DNA of 64,000 nt, taken from positions 24,876,619-24,940,618 of the forward strand of contig BTRK01000004.1 of the NCBI GenBank assembly GCA_036245805.1. The letters run 5' to 3'. Positions within the stretch are counted from its first letter, which is position 1. Each line of letters starts with the position of its first letter. The stretch is from Pristionchus mayeri. Lineage: Eukaryota; Nematoda; Chromadorea; Rhabditida; Neodiplogasteridae. The position numbers and the translations under genes are program-made. The notes under the pieces were generated by a model. That model made no database searches. It had not been told where the DNA came from and worked only from the letters and a program-made list of their open reading frames with translations. Below, piece after piece: positions 33,240 through 46,400 of the stretch.

Positions 33240-35881
33240 CTAATTGGGAGAATAACTACGAATGAGTTCGATGAAATTGATAGTGATAGCTTGGAATAGG
33301 AGGGGATTGCCTAGATGGGCAGCATGTCCTGCTGAGGGAAGCCGAACGGATCGACAGTTCGGAAGGATCGAAGTGAGATTGGCTGCTGAGGTCGGACCTG
33401 CCAAGTGACATCAATACGAAGAAACTGATGCTAGGCATTCATAAAACGAAGTGGTATTGTCAATAATGTTAACGTGAATACCTAGAGAAGTGTCCTTCTC
33501 CCCGTATACGACTAGTACGGGAGTACGCGCAAGGGAAGCCTCCCCCAGAGAATGAGTATGAGATGGAGCGATACCAATGAGACACTGAACGAGAAATGAG
33601 AGAGAGGAGGGGAGGAGGGGAGGCAGGAGGGGATAGACTCACTTGCATCCATGGGGAGCCCAGAAGGGGAAATACGTATGGAGCAGCCATGGAAGCACAG
33701 ATAACCACCATTTCCTGCGAATGAAGAGCATTGATCGATGGTGGCCATTGAGGAGTGAGGGGAATACCTTTAGACGGAGAAATTCCCTGAGTGCAAGGAT
33801 GAAATTGGGTCGACGATCGACAGGAATGGAATCTCCTTCTGTCTTCCCACTTCCCGGAAGATCGGGGGCCACACATCGATAGCCACTCTGCAGCCACTTT
33901 CTATTTCCCTTCCCCCTCCCCCTCCCTCCCTCCCCCTCCCCCTCCCCCTCCCCCTCTCACTGCAGCTAGAATGGAGAGGTTGTCGTGTTCAGTCCAAGTG
34001 GCTGAAGTGAATGCCTGTCCGTGAAGGAGAAGTATCACTCCCTTTGTGAAATGACCCGATGGAGGTTCAGCCTCCAAGTAAAACACTCGATGTGACTGAA
34101 AATTACAAAAAAGTAAATAGAATTTTAGAAACGAACGTATTTATTTGGTAATTTTAAAAAATAGATATAAGGAGGATTCCACGTTTCGCCATGTCTGAAC
34201 TCTTTTTTTTCGGCTAAGCAACGGATGAACAGGGTCATTCTATTACAAAGGCGAAAAACTAATTTTTTGGTGTAACGGTTGAACTCCCAAAAAGGTGAAT
34301 TTTCTTCACTTCGCAGTGGTTAAAACGGTTCAACTGCTGCAAGTGCCCTGGTTGAATTCTGTTCATCCTTTGCAAAAACGTGTCCAAGATGAAACTTGAT
34401 TTTTTCATCAACCAGTTCAGACTTGCCAAAACGTGGAACGCACCCTCCTTATATGCATGTAGGGCTTCTATCGGAGACTGAGTATCGGATGTATAAATGG
34501 GTCACCCACTCTGACTCCTAGTTTTGGCCACGATACAAGACTAATGTTCTCAAAAGTGTATGTGAAGGAGCGACTCAAATTAATGCAGACAAGGAAACTC
34601 GCGGTTAGAGATGATAGATGTCATCTCAAATTACATCTATCTAAAAGTAAAAAGATAGGTTCATATATTTCATATTTATCCTGACGTCAGGCACAATGGT
34701 CCTGCAGGAGGGTGACTTCGGTGTGGATGGAATTGGGATCTTCGGTATCAGAGCGTCGTTAGGTCAATGGATGGGATCTTCTTTGGCTTCTCTGGTCAAC
34801 TGTAGGGACGATCGTGACGGATCTCCGTTGAGCATCGAAGTAGATCATCCTGCCGCCGAACACCTGACTTGCGCCGGTTAGGAACTCACAACGCAGACTT
34901 GAGCGAGGCTTTCTTGACGGTAGATCACTCGAGACGATGGGAATCCGTCCGTGCTCCTCCTCTTGAAGTGTACCAAGTAGGCGATACTCTCCGGGTTGCC
35001 CAAGCTGACGGGAGAGGATTCCCCAAACTAGGTCGGAAAAGAGCGGGGTCAGGGACGACCGCCCATCACGAGCGCTAGAATAGAGAATAGAGAATAGAGA
35101 ATAGAAAAGAATAGAGAATAGAGAATAGAAAAGATAGGTGGAATAAGTAAAAAGGGCAAAATCAATTGGAACAGCTCATATCCTTTCCCGTTTCATCCAC
35201 TGAAAAATCCCTAATGAGCAACATCTACTTTTGAGCTGCATCCTTTCATACATTTTTGAGGAAATTAGAACATAGCGTGTTTAGAATAAGGATTAAGTGA
35301 AAGCGACTTCTATAGATCGATAGGGATCGGAAAAGGGGCAGAAGTCATACAGGTGAACATTTTCGTATATCTAACACGAGAATAGAGAAAATCTCTATCA
35401 AATGCTTCAAGATGACAAATAAGCTATTAGAACGAGTATTCCCTCCATTCACAATTACTCTTGCTCGATTCTCTCGTGAGGAGCGTGATATTCTGTCCAT
35501 AAAGATGTTCGAATTGCGAACTCTAAATATTTGAGATCAATAATCTATCAGATACACACTCGATCAGACCCGGCCTCACATTCTAACATCCATCTCATAA
35601 TCAATTATTTCATTATAAGATACATTTTATCATATTCTGGCAGAAGGAATGGCCGATTTGTGGCGGCTTCTGGTGGCCCTCTTCTCTCGTCATGCATGTA
35701 TCTCCGTTAAAGGAGTGTTTGCCAATGTCCCTTCTCCTTCTCCCTCTCCTCTGGGATGGAACAGTTGTCTCACCTCGATATCAATGAACTCCTTCCGTAT
35801 TCGTACTCTTTCTCCCAATCTCCGAGTATTCTCAGGAATGGAAGAAGTAAGATCAGCCGATGAGAGAAGGGAAGACACCAT
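33240..35881 (-). CDS. ABHD14-like alpha/beta hydrolase
   Basis: This encodes a small cytosolic serine-hydrolase-fold protein of the ABHD14 family; the human ABHD14B member is reported to act as a lysine deacetylase, and the substrate here is unknown. Six exons keep phase: 35881-35774, 34095-33961, 33896-33768, 33714-33643, 33584-33482 and 33397-33240, about 234 residues. The N-terminal EFIDIESHRVFYLEAEPPSG aligns with the family's strand pair. The oxyanion segment is ILLLHGQAFTSATW, followed by SGYRCVAPDLPGSGK. The nucleophile elbow reads VVICASMAAPY, so the serine sits in CASMA and not the classical GxSxG; ABHD14 proteins are known to be loose here. The acid loop is VLVVYGEKDTSLG and the catalytic histidine lies in LPSAGHAAHLGNP. 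The protein ends FIELIRSYSPN. Intron 1 is 1678 bases and repeat-rich; intron 2 is almost pure G-blocks on the sense strand. It is last in the - strand gene run and convergent with synapsin. Confidence 0.88.
33897..33960 (-). repeat. G-block intron with quadruplex potential
   Basis: Intron 2 of the ABHD14-like gene reads, on the sense strand, GTGAGAGGGGGAGGGGGAGG and continues as further G3-G5 blocks until GAAATAGAAAG. It has at least eight G runs in 64 bases, enough for one or more RNA or DNA G-quadruplexes. Confidence 0.85.
34690..35060. other. GC-richer block of unknown nature in ABHD14-like intron 1
   Basis: A 370-base block with composition unlike its AT-rich flanks begins near TGACGTCAGGCACAATGGTC. 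Frames on both strands are short and broken. It could be a remnant of a retroelement coding or LTR region; I cannot name it. Confidence 0.35.
35078..35135 (+). repeat. GAATA(GA) satellite
   Basis: Short tandem units of the form AGAATAGAGAATAGAGAATA follow the unidentified GC-rich block and include two interruptions by AAAA. Confidence 0.85.
35335..35491. mobile_element. Remnant arm of the AGAATCGAGC hairpin family
   Basis: ATTTTCGTATATCTAACACG followed by AGAATAGAGAAAA and the terminus GCTCGATTCTCTCGTGAGGA with GCGTGATA resemble the right arm of the large hairpin element at 50110-50341. Only one arm is present. Confidence 0.6.
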
Positions 35882-36477
35882 CTACAATAAGTCATTTCCA
35901 CCAAGAGGGAGAGAGGGAGGGCTAAAGGAATCTCCCCTTTCACTACAACTAATCATATCAACCAATGTTTCACCGAGAAGTTTCAAAAGCGGAGACTAAG
36001 GAAGAAATATAGTTGAAAGGAGAACAGAGTCAGGAATGTTGCGACACATCAAAAGAAACGAGACCGAGAGTTTAGCGGGTGAATGAAGCACAAAAGAAGA
36101 AGAAGAGGAATGAGAAGTAATGAATTGATCGGAGTAGAATGGACGAATTGGAAGAATGGAGAGAGATGGGTTGATAAGCAGAGGGGAGAGACGGAGAGGG
36201 AGAGAGAAAGAGCCCCTCTTAGGCACTTGCGAGAGCTAAAAGGTCGGTCACTTCATGGGAGAGAATGGTAGAGAAGCAAAGATAAAGAAGGAAACGAGTG
36301 GTATCGAGCCTGCGGGCATTGGTAATCATTCAATGGAGGAGAGGGGGGAGGAGGGGAGGAGGGAGAGGCAAACATCTCAGTGTCAGTTGTGAATCCTTTT
36401 ATCTGTGCTCTCGAGTGAGAGATAACAAAAGATAACAATTGGCGTAGTCTAATCTTGCTTCCTTCTCTGTTTCTTCC
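35882..36477. other. Intergenic region between MRPS25 and the ABHD14-like gene
   Basis: This 596-base gap is purine/pyrimidine-rich. A polyadenylation signal for MRPS25 and a promoter or trans-splice acceptor for the downstream gene should be here, but none stands out. No coding exon is supported. Confidence 0.4.
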
Positions 36478-37191
36478 TCAGATCAGATTATGGTTCCATC
36501 TCCACTTTCCAGTCATCACTTGGGGCGCGCGCAGCAATGCAGTGCACGGGTGTTGTCCTTGTATCTGAGAGGGCGAGTCCTTCCCTCCCTCCCCCCCCTC
36601 CCTCACCTCACACATGCACTGTCTCTTGCATGCACTTCCGAATGAGGCTGGATTGAGTGCAGCCATCTTCTCTAGCGATTCCCTCTTGAGGACCAACTCC
36701 GTCTTCCCAAGAGTCTGCAATGAGACTCTCCCTCTGACTATTCAACAGACTAGAGTACCTGAATGAGTTCCTTTTCGATGTCTTCTCTACTTAATCCCTC
36801 CAAATCAAAGAGGACCTCTCTTCCATCCTTGAGGAATGCCTTTGCGTAAGGAGTGATCACCTGAGTAGTCCTTCCTCCTCTGCTCCCTCCATCAACCCCA
36901 CCTTGTCCATCTGTTTCACCAACTGCACTCTCGGATTGTGGAATTGTAGTTGTGCCCAATGCCAGAATACGAACTGATTGGCGCCGTCGAGAACGCGTTC
37001 CACGTTTCGAGGATATCCCATTGAGAATACCTCGACAACACCCATTCCAATACAATTACATAAATGCAATGAGCAGACATTAATAGCTCGATCAAGTAAC
37101 TCACAGCAACATTATCTCTGAACTTGATTTTGCCCTGTTGAAGGTAGAAGTAAGTCCTCCGCAGAGGCATTTTCCCGTGCATGAATGGCAT
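36478..37191 (-). CDS. mrps-25: Mitochondrial small ribosomal subunit protein mS25 (MRPS25)
   Basis: This is a structural protein of the mitochondrial 28S ribosomal subunit. Five exons keep phase: 37191-37105, 37030-36902, 36860-36759, 36714-36607 and 36564-36478, giving 170 residues against 173 in human. The start MPFMHGKMPLRRT with YLQQGKIKFRDNV matches the human [23 protein letters not shown] pattern. GANQFVFWHWAQLQFHNPRV corresponds to the conserved 'KFVFFNIPQIQYKNPWVQ' block. The third exon has FLKDGREVLFDLEGLS, and the fourth NPASFGSACKRQCMCE, which keeps the cysteine-containing CxC motif. The protein ends GKWRWNHNLI. Introns are 40-74 bases. It starts only 228 bases after the AIMP2-like stop on the same strand, so co-transcription is plausible. 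The symbol is assigned by family homology. Confidence 0.93.
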
Positions 37192-37419
37192 GGTGGAGAG
37201 TGGAGAAGGACTGCTTCCAGGGGAACTGCGAGGGGAATTGCAAGGGGAACTGAAACACCAACCCACCCTCTTCCCCCCATTCAAGGTAGTACATGGCATC
37301 AATAACCAATCAATAGTAAATAAACATGAAGATAACAAGTAACAAATTTATGCAGCTGACGATAATCGGAACATATTTGGGGAGAAAGAACACCGAGGCA
37401 CGAATGAATTCCTATCTCC

Positions 37420-40400
37420 TTAGATGACTGATTCAAGTCTCTTTGCCCACAACTCGACATTGTTGGGGAGATTGGAGAGGAAAAGAGGACGGACGAGAGT
37501 ATCGGCGAGGGAGAGAGAGCAGTGCGAAGAGAGCGAATCGAAGCGAGACAGGAACTGACTGCAGCTCGAGAGCAGAGACGACACCTCTGCAACCAATCCT
37601 TCCCTTCCTCCCCCCCCCCCTCCCCCCACTCACCTTCTGCCCTCTTGCCTCCTTCGATGACCTCGGCCAGTCTAGTCAACCATCTGTGAGTGTGCTCATT
37701 CTGCAATGGATGAGAAGGAGTACTTCCCTCCTTCGTCAGTCAATCAATTCTCACCTGCACAGCATCTAGATGGTGGAAAGAGAATAGTCCGATGGCTCCT
37801 CCGAGTATCTTCCATCCAGTCACTCGATCGACGCACGAAAACGAATCCACCTCCAGTGAGAAGGAAGCTGCAATTACTCAAAAACATATTCTACAACATC
37901 AACATCCAACAGCGCTCAAAAGGATAGCTCACGAAAACTATTGGTACGTTCCTCACAGCATTTTCCGTTTGTTTTTCTTCAATATAACAAAAAATCGCTG
38001 TAAAGCATGTTGTTTTCAACTTTTTTCCTGGCCCGAAATTCAAAAACTGGACATTTTAAGTCATTTTGGTCCAACTTCCGGACCACTGACATCGATTTGA
38101 TTATCTATGTCCACTGACTGACCTCCCTTTTTGGTGACGACCTCTACATTCCCATTCATCACTTCGTTCTTCACTTCTCCACAGAACTTGACTTCTCTCT
38201 TCGATGCAACCTGCATATGAGCTCGTTTGTCTAAGAATCGAGCAACATATCACGTCTTTCACCTAAGAATCGAGCTCAACGCCGGATTTGACAAAATTGT
38301 CGAAATATAGATTTCTTCTGTTTTGCGCTACTCTAGGATGCCTAACCACATTCCCAACTTTTCATTTGCATAAACCCATCCTGAGGGTCCTGGCACCGGG
38401 TCGTTAGTTCTGGTTCCAACCTTTATCCTTGAATTTCTCGGTTCGACGTGACTTTTAGTGAAAATGCCCACCTGACCGACCCCCACTAATTTTATGAACG
38501 CTATCCATTCGTACAAACTAAAAATCATGCCAATGATTTTTAACGGTTATACATTCCATGCTAATTATTTCGAAAATCTGTCGAAAGATGCAGCTTAAAT
38601 TTTCTCAGCGAGAAGCTCTCGAGAAGAGCTTTCAAATAAGTGGCTTGCGGTCTTCCAACTTTTTCCGCAAGTACCATTTTATCCACTTTGAAGTTCCGAC
38701 TTGATTTGAAGTCATTTAATTCGATGGAGACCGCGCTTTTCCTAGCGAGAGGCATAAAATGAGGGGAGGAATTCGTTCTCAACTGTGTTTCAGATACTGA
38801 TCAAATAGTTTTCATCGCAAAATGAGGCAAATAAATTTGAACAACGTCTGAAACACAGTTGAGAACGAATTCCTCCTCTCATTTTACATCTCTCGTTAGA
38901 AAACGCGCTGTCTCCATCGAATTGAATGACTTCAAATAAAGTCAGAACTTCAAAGTGGATAAAATGGTACTTGCGGAAAGAGTTGGAAAACCGCAAGCCA
39001 CTTATTTGAAAGCTCTTCTCGAGGGCTTCCCGCTGAGAAAATTTCAGCTGCATCTTTCGACAGATTTTTGAGATAATTAGCATGGAATGTATAACCGTTA
39101 AAAATCATTTTCATGAGTTCTAGTTTGTACGAATGGATTGCGTTCATAAAATTAGTGGGGGTCGGTCAGGTGGTCATTTTCACTAAAAGTCACGTCGAAC
39201 CGAGATATTCAAGGATAAAGATTGGAACCAGAACTAACGACCCGGTGCCAGGACCCTCAGGATGGGTTTATGCAAATGAAAAGTTGGGAATGTGGTTAGG
39301 CATCCTAGAGTAGCGCAAAACAGAAGAAATCTATATTTCGACAATTTTGTCAATGGGTTTGTTTGTTTTTTTTTTTTTTTCTCAGGATGGGTTTGTGCAA
39401 ATGAGACTAGCAGGGTATCCCTGAATGAGATGGATCTACTTATCCATAAAAAACATCACATTCCAAGTTTTGACCAAATCCGAGAAAAGGCCAATTCAGC
39501 TCGATTCTTAGATGAATTGCGTGATATGGCACACTCCAAAACTATAAATTCTCTGTAACTTTGAGTTTTGGAGTAGTCAAGGATGCTGAAAACGATGGGC
39601 ATAGTCATTTTGCATCAAGAGCCTTCGTTGGCTCCAGACGTCATCACGTCGAAAGCAGGTTTTCACGTATATTGGGTCTCCGGAAGGTGCTAAAAATACG
39701 CGATTACGGTTACCGGGGTAGAATTCGATGCTGATGACGCCTATCTGATTCATTTTTCATGAATTATTGAAATAATTTTTTTAAATACAACTTTTTGTAC
39801 AGCTAAAAATACGCGAGTGAGTTATATCGATTGAAGCGCCTTGACGAGAGGATTCTGAATATGTATTTTCATCTAATTTCACTCAGCCGTTTCTAAGATT
39901 GAAAGCAATTAGTGAACCGAGAACGGTGGAAAACGGCGCTTCTCTGCCATCTCCCTCGCCACGCCTCTGTTTTCTACCCCCCGGTAGCTCTCTCGGGGAG
40001 GGAAGGGAGGGGGAGCCGCGAGGGCACATCCTTTCCCCTGTTCTCGTCTCACTAATTGCTTTCAATCTTAGAAACGGCGGTACGAAAATGGCTGAAAATT
40101 GGAATTATGAATCCTCTCGTCAAGGCGCTTCAATCGATATAATTCACTCGCGTACTTTTAGCTGCACAAAAAGTTGCGTTTAAAAAAAAATATTTTAAAA
40201 TTCGTGAAAAATGAATTAGATAGGCGTCATCAGCATCGAATTCTACCCCGGGAACCTTAATCGCGCATTTTTAGCACCTTCCGGGGAGCCGATACACGTG
40301 AAAACCTGTTTTCGACGTGACGACGTCTGGAGCCAACGAAGGCTCTGGAGGAAAAATGAACATGCCTAGCGTTTTCAGAATCCTTGATTACCCCAAAGCA

Positions 40401-43400
40401 CAAAGTTACAGAGAATTGATAGTTTTTGGACTGTGCCAGAACAGACTCGATTTGCTCGATTCTTAGGCAAACAGGCTCATATGATTAGGTACTTTCCACT
40501 CGTAAATAGTATATGACGGCTTACTTCTAAGGTTCGGACAAACGCTGCAACAGCGATTTTTTGAAAAATTGGTTTCTGGGGTAGTTTTGCATGCGGATGA
40601 CAGTAATCCATTTGGTATATTTCACCTACTTTGGTGAGCTATGAGTCTCGATAGAACCACTGTTTTTTTCAGTTTATCTATGGAGAGTTGCGCTATGATT
40701 ACGAAAATTCATTTTTCCTGGGGTAATTTTTAATTCTCTATACATTGAAATAATTTTTATTTTCGTGTCTTTATCGATATCGCGATAAAGTGTGGGTTAA
40801 ACCTCAAAAGTTCATTAAGCCGGTCAAATGACCATACAACAATTTTGGTACGAATCGATCATTGTCTTTTTGAGAAATCTTCGTTTCAATTTTCAGAAAA
40901 ATTTGATTCTCAAATGCTCTCACTGGAGAACGAACAACATCCCTATCTCGCTCCTGACAATAAATGTCTCCTTGGCACAGTCGGCTGCGCGTTTGCTTCT
41001 CGCCCGTGCCTAATCTGTTTAGGTATGTTCGATCCCGCCAAGTGTCAATCTCTTTTGCTTATTATCATACACATAACGGAAACTCGGCTTTTAAACATAT
41101 ATTTCCTGGGGTATTTTCAACATTGAACAATGTGGTGTACTTCATACAGCATGAATCGCTCAATAGCGCATATACCTGTATGGCTGTATGTGTCATTGGG
41201 CATTTTATTCTTCGTTCTCGAGGTAATCTACTTCTTGACTCGTCCAAGTCCGAGATAACTAGATCCGCCTTGCAATGCGATGTCAACGGGTCTCGAGTCT
41301 CGCCCCGCCCATTCTGAGTCTGGTACCGCCCACTAATACAAATAATACAAATTTTTATTCTATCCATTCATAGTGCATAGGAGGTATGGGATTATCCGTT
41401 GATGGAGTTGATGGAAGTTACGTCAACTCCATCACTAGCCAATAAAGACTACCGTACTAATGCTGATTCGTATAGGCATAACGGGACTTCTCTAGTTTAG
41501 GGGGTAAGTACATCTCTCCTACTCAGACCCCTGAGTCCCTACTCAGGTAGGGGAGAACAGAACAGGCTAGAGCTACGCAGCTTTCTGTGTATCACGCATC
41601 TTCTGAGAGATTGCATGAAACCGAACCACCCGCGGAACTAGGAGCCCCAACTTTCAGCAGCATCCTAGCCAAATTTATTCCAGAGTATATTGGGGATGAG
41701 AACATTTTTGGCGTTGGCCATTTTTCTCTGAACCGGCTTTTAGGGAATTTCCGGTTCTGCTTCACGCTATGTCATATTTTAGCTCCCAGGTGAACTAGAG
41801 AGCTGGCAAGAAGCTCAAAATGAGCGGAAAATTATTTTGAACAACTTTTCTGCTGACAACTAAGCGCAACCTCCCAATCTTCGCTATGGAAAAATTAAAA
41901 AACTGAAATTTGAAGATAAAAATAATTCGTACCGGCTCGGGGACCCCCTCTTAACCACTTTTTGAGCTCAGATTCGAGTTCGACGATACCGATTTAGTTT
42001 AGCGCAACTCAGTGCTAAGGTCCAAACCCGTGGTATTTTGAGTTATATGGCCGGAAATCTCAAAAAGTACCGAAACCGTGACATTGATATCGAGAAATAT
42101 ACATGTTTACAACCTCTATTTTCCACTATTTGGCGAAAAAACAACCTGCAAAAACCTCAATTCTGAAATTTCGATTTTTCATGACTCGAAAAATCGAAAA
42201 ATTTCAACTTTTCTATATTTCATATTTTTGCACTAATTTGACTCCTATTGGGTCGCCTAAGTGTATCTGGTGATATTTGGATCAATTCCATTCAAAATTC
42301 GGCTGTTGCGTTGACCTAAACTGATGCTCACCTTCGAAATTCGATAATTTGCTATTCTGACCTGAAACTGCGGTAGTTAGCCTCATTTCTAATCAAAAAA
42401 CTTCAGATAAACTCAGGCGACCCAATAGGAGTCAAATTAGTGCAAAAAAATGAAATATAGAAAAGTCGAAATTTTTCGATTTTTCGAGTCATGAAAAATC
42501 GAAATTTCAGAATTGAGGTTTTTGCAGGTTGTTTTTTCGCCATTGTATGAAAATGAGTTCTAAGAAGTGTAAAATCACAAAATAGTTGAAAATAGAGGTT
42601 GTAAACATGTATAGTTCTCGATATCAATGTCATGGTTTCCGTACTTTTTGAGATTTCCGGCCATATAACTCAAAATACCACGGGTTTGGACCTTAGCACT
42701 GAGTTGCGCTAAACTAAACCGGTATCGTAGAACTCGAATCTGAGCTCAAAAAGTGGTTAAGGTCCCCGAGCCGGTACGAATTATTTTTCTCTTCAAATGT
42801 CAGTTTTTCAATTTTTTCATAGCGAAGATTGGGAAGTTACGCTTAGTTGTCAACAGAAAAGTTGTTCAAAAAAATTTCGAGGACCAAGAAGTGATATGAA
42901 GATAACCCCGCATTACAATCTTCATTACCATCGATTCGCCGGCCCGCTCTGGGTATATAACACGCTCCTCACGAGAGAATCGAGCTGAATCAGGAACTGG
43001 AGGGAAAACCGTGAAATGAGTTCTAACCGGATTTGGGCATCATAAGGCATGTCTGACACTCCCCCAAAGTATCATTGTGCAGACTTTATTTTGGAGCTGC
43101 CTACAGCGGGCACGATGTTGATAGCTCCCACTTTGAGCTCTTGTATCTCGGTAACAGTGAAAGATATAACAAAATTGACCTCTGAGATACCCCCACTCAT
43201 TTTTCGAGCTCTATCTACCTATATAGTTAATTTTGTCTGAATGTCGAATTTAACAGTGATACACAGTAGGTCAATTTTCAAAAAAGTGCAGGTAAAGAAG
43301 TAGGCAATTTTTGCATATGTTGTAGAGTTTTTCAAGTGCTACCGAATGAGTGGTTAATGCAAAAAATAGCAGGGGCATAATTAGAGTTAAGGCCTTTTCA

Positions 43401-46400
43401 GTTTTCAGGATGATTTGAAGTTATTTTTCTTCAGAAAATGTTTTTGAAATACGATCATTCTTACGATCGAGATGAGCGGTCTGAACGCGGTTCGGAATGA
43501 AATGAATTGACTTCAAATCATCAGCCAAACTAAAAGTCCTTAACCCTAATTATACCCCTGCTATTTTTTGCACAAACCACTCATTTGATAGTTCTTGGAA
43601 AACTCTACAACATATATGGAAACGGGCTGCTTCTTTACCTACACTTTTGAAAAAATTGACCTACTGTGTATCACTGTTAAATTCGACATTCAGACAAAAT
43701 GAACTATATAGATCGATAGAGCTCGAAAAATGAGTAGGGGTATCTCAGAGGTCAATTTTGTTATATCTTTCACTGTTACCGAGATACAAGAGCTCAAAGT
43801 GGGAGCTATCAACATCGTGCCCGGCGTAGGCAGCTCGAAAATGAAGTCTGCACAATGAGACTTTGGGGGAGTGTCAGACATGCCTCAGGATGCCCAAATC
43901 CGGTTAGAACTCATTTCACGGTTTTCCCTCCATTCCCTGAAATGGCGATTCTAGCTCGATTCTCTCGTGAGAGGCGTGATAAACCCCGTCGCTCCCCTCT
44001 CCCCTCATTCTCATCCGAGATAAAAGACACGAAGATGAAAAGTACTCTGCTCTCTCTCGTCTTTGGTCTTTACACAAGAACCAACTTCCATTGTGCTTTT
44101 CCGCAAGGGAAAACGACGAATATCATGGAAAAGATTTTTTCGACGATTCCTCATTTATTCCTTAATTACTGCGCGAAAGAAGATACCACGCCTCTCACCA
44201 GAGAATCGAGCAAGAATCGACATTCATGGGGAATAGGGGGGAAATCGTCAAATGAGTTTCAAATGAGGTTTTGGGCATCCTGAGGGATGCCTGACACTCC
44301 CCCCAAAGTCTCATAGTTCAGAGATCATTGTGGAGCTCACTACACCGGGTCGGGGTAGTGCCGTTCCTTATTCGAGATTAGGGCTGGCGAATGAAGGAAA
44401 AATCGAAGAATGAAGAGACGATTTTTCGCTCCCTCTCATTTCTCCTTCATGAAGAATGACCCGGCCGGTCTCGTCCTTCATGAAGGAATGATTTCGCAAA
44501 ACTGGCTATATCTCAATCCAGGATCGAGATTTTTGCACCTCGGATTTGGGGCCGATATTCCATGACAATCGTTCATGCAAAAAGACCCACCTGTTGTGCT
44601 TCGTTAATATGGTATATCATAGGAAATAGGCACATCCCGTCGAAAACTAGTTCGCGCGCTTTAAGAAGAAAAAACAATGACCCATGATAGGTCTCAGCTT
44701 CTCACACGCTCACATTACGATATGATCACTGCCCTGAACACGCTAACCATAATACTTGCACATTTGAACCCTTTTCTGAAGCAATCCTTCATGAATGAAA
44801 GCTGTTCCTTCATGAAGGAATTACCGCTCTCCTCCTCCCTTCAATGAAGAATGAGGCCGCACCGCTCGCCCATTGAAACGAAAATGAATGATTCATTTTA
44901 ACTCTTCATTCGCCAGCCCTATTCGAGATTAGTTTTCTCGATTCTCGTGAAAGATATACGAAAGTTGCACTCTGAGTGACCCCCGCTCATTTTTCGAGCT
45001 CTATCGATGGCTATGATCCATTATGTCTAAATTTTAATTTTAACATCGTAATGGATTGGCTCAGTTTTTCCAAAAATATAGGCAAAAGCGCAGTTGAAAT
45101 TTTAACAGATTATAGAGTACGTCCAGAGCGGCACTACTATAGAAGCCCAGATTGGGGTACCGATAGATATTGTATTTGTATTGTCCTAATGCTTTTACCC
45201 TTCGGTTTAGGTATTGGTTTGTCTTAGACCCAGGGAAATGGATCTGGACATAGGGATGCGGTAGTCGTAAAGTATCAGGTTGATGCAAAAGTTTCTTTAC
45301 AAATTTTCTATTATCATTTTCGGGTTACCTCTTCCTTCTCCATTGAACTACACTCATATGGGTTTTTCTATTTTATTAGTGGATGTGTACTCTCATTATC
45401 GTACACTAGTTCATGCCTGATCAATCAAGTATACGTACATGATAAGCTGCCAAAATCACAAAATTGAAATTTCCGTGGAATTTTTTTGATGGATCAGTAT
45501 AATTTTCGCAGTAATGATAACGCAACAATAACCCAATCTTTGTAAAGCATGGCGGCTAGGCATCATAGTGTGAGAAGCGCGCCGGATCATTCACGAATTA
45601 GCTGGTCCAGAGAGGCACAAATTTCGGATTCTCGAGTTCGTCCAACTTGAAGGATTGGTTTACTCACGCTCAAAATTTCCGATGTATGACCAAATGGTTG
45701 CAAACGATTTAAAAGCAGAAGAACTTCTCACAATGAAGCTATCTTAGAAAGATGATGAAGATTCCTTGTTCCTCTCAAGAGCCGCATTTCCCAATATACA
45801 AATTTCGAATTTTTGATGACGAAAACGGTATATTTCGCATCACAAGTTTTCCGAGAGGTACCGAAACTATGATTTCAATAGATCAGATCAAGTAACAACC
45901 TATACTAATTAACTTCTCACAAGAACGGAAGTGGGACTTTATTGGTTTTAATTTTCATATTAATTTTGCATAGGGCCCAAAAAGCGGAAAATTTGCACAT
46001 TTCCGGTTATCAATGTTTTTCTACCGAATGACCCTCAATCGATTCGATAGAAACCAATGATTGTAGTGGCCCAATACTAAGTCAAATAATCCCAGCGTGG
46101 CCTTTCACAGAAGTGAAGCATTCCCGACAAAAAATTTAAAATGCCTTGTAAAGAAACTTTTGCATCAACCTAATATTATCCACATGCCCGGGTATATCCT
46201 TGGCACGTTAATCTGTACCCCAATCTGGGCTTCTATAGCAGTGCCGTCCAGAGCTATCGAATGATGGGGTCTGTGCCCAAAATACAGGAAGGTCTGCGCG
46301 AGTTAGGTAAATTTAACTTTCCCCGATCGTTTGGAATTATTTTTCAACATGAATTTTTGTATCAGAACAATCATTCTCGACTGCGCGCGCTGATCAGAGC

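Noticed and set aside
36083..36271. Arg/Glu-rich frame on the + strand between MRPS25 and the ABHD14-like gene
   Set aside because: It is low-complexity purine-rich sequence with no splice or homology support.
37420..38216. A stand-alone small GST-like (AIMP3-like) gene starting at an ATG at 38216
   Set aside because: The ATG lies within the splice acceptor of an exon whose phase and homology continue the AIMP2 N-terminal exons; the combined length and the C-terminal NNVELWAKRLESV match AIMP2 better.
43049..43881. Two matching 63-residue proteins on opposite strands (43049-43240 + and 43690-43881 -)
   Set aside because: They are the same palindrome arm read from each side; similar mirror-image frames occur at 38328/39113, 39883/39899 and 56019/56538.
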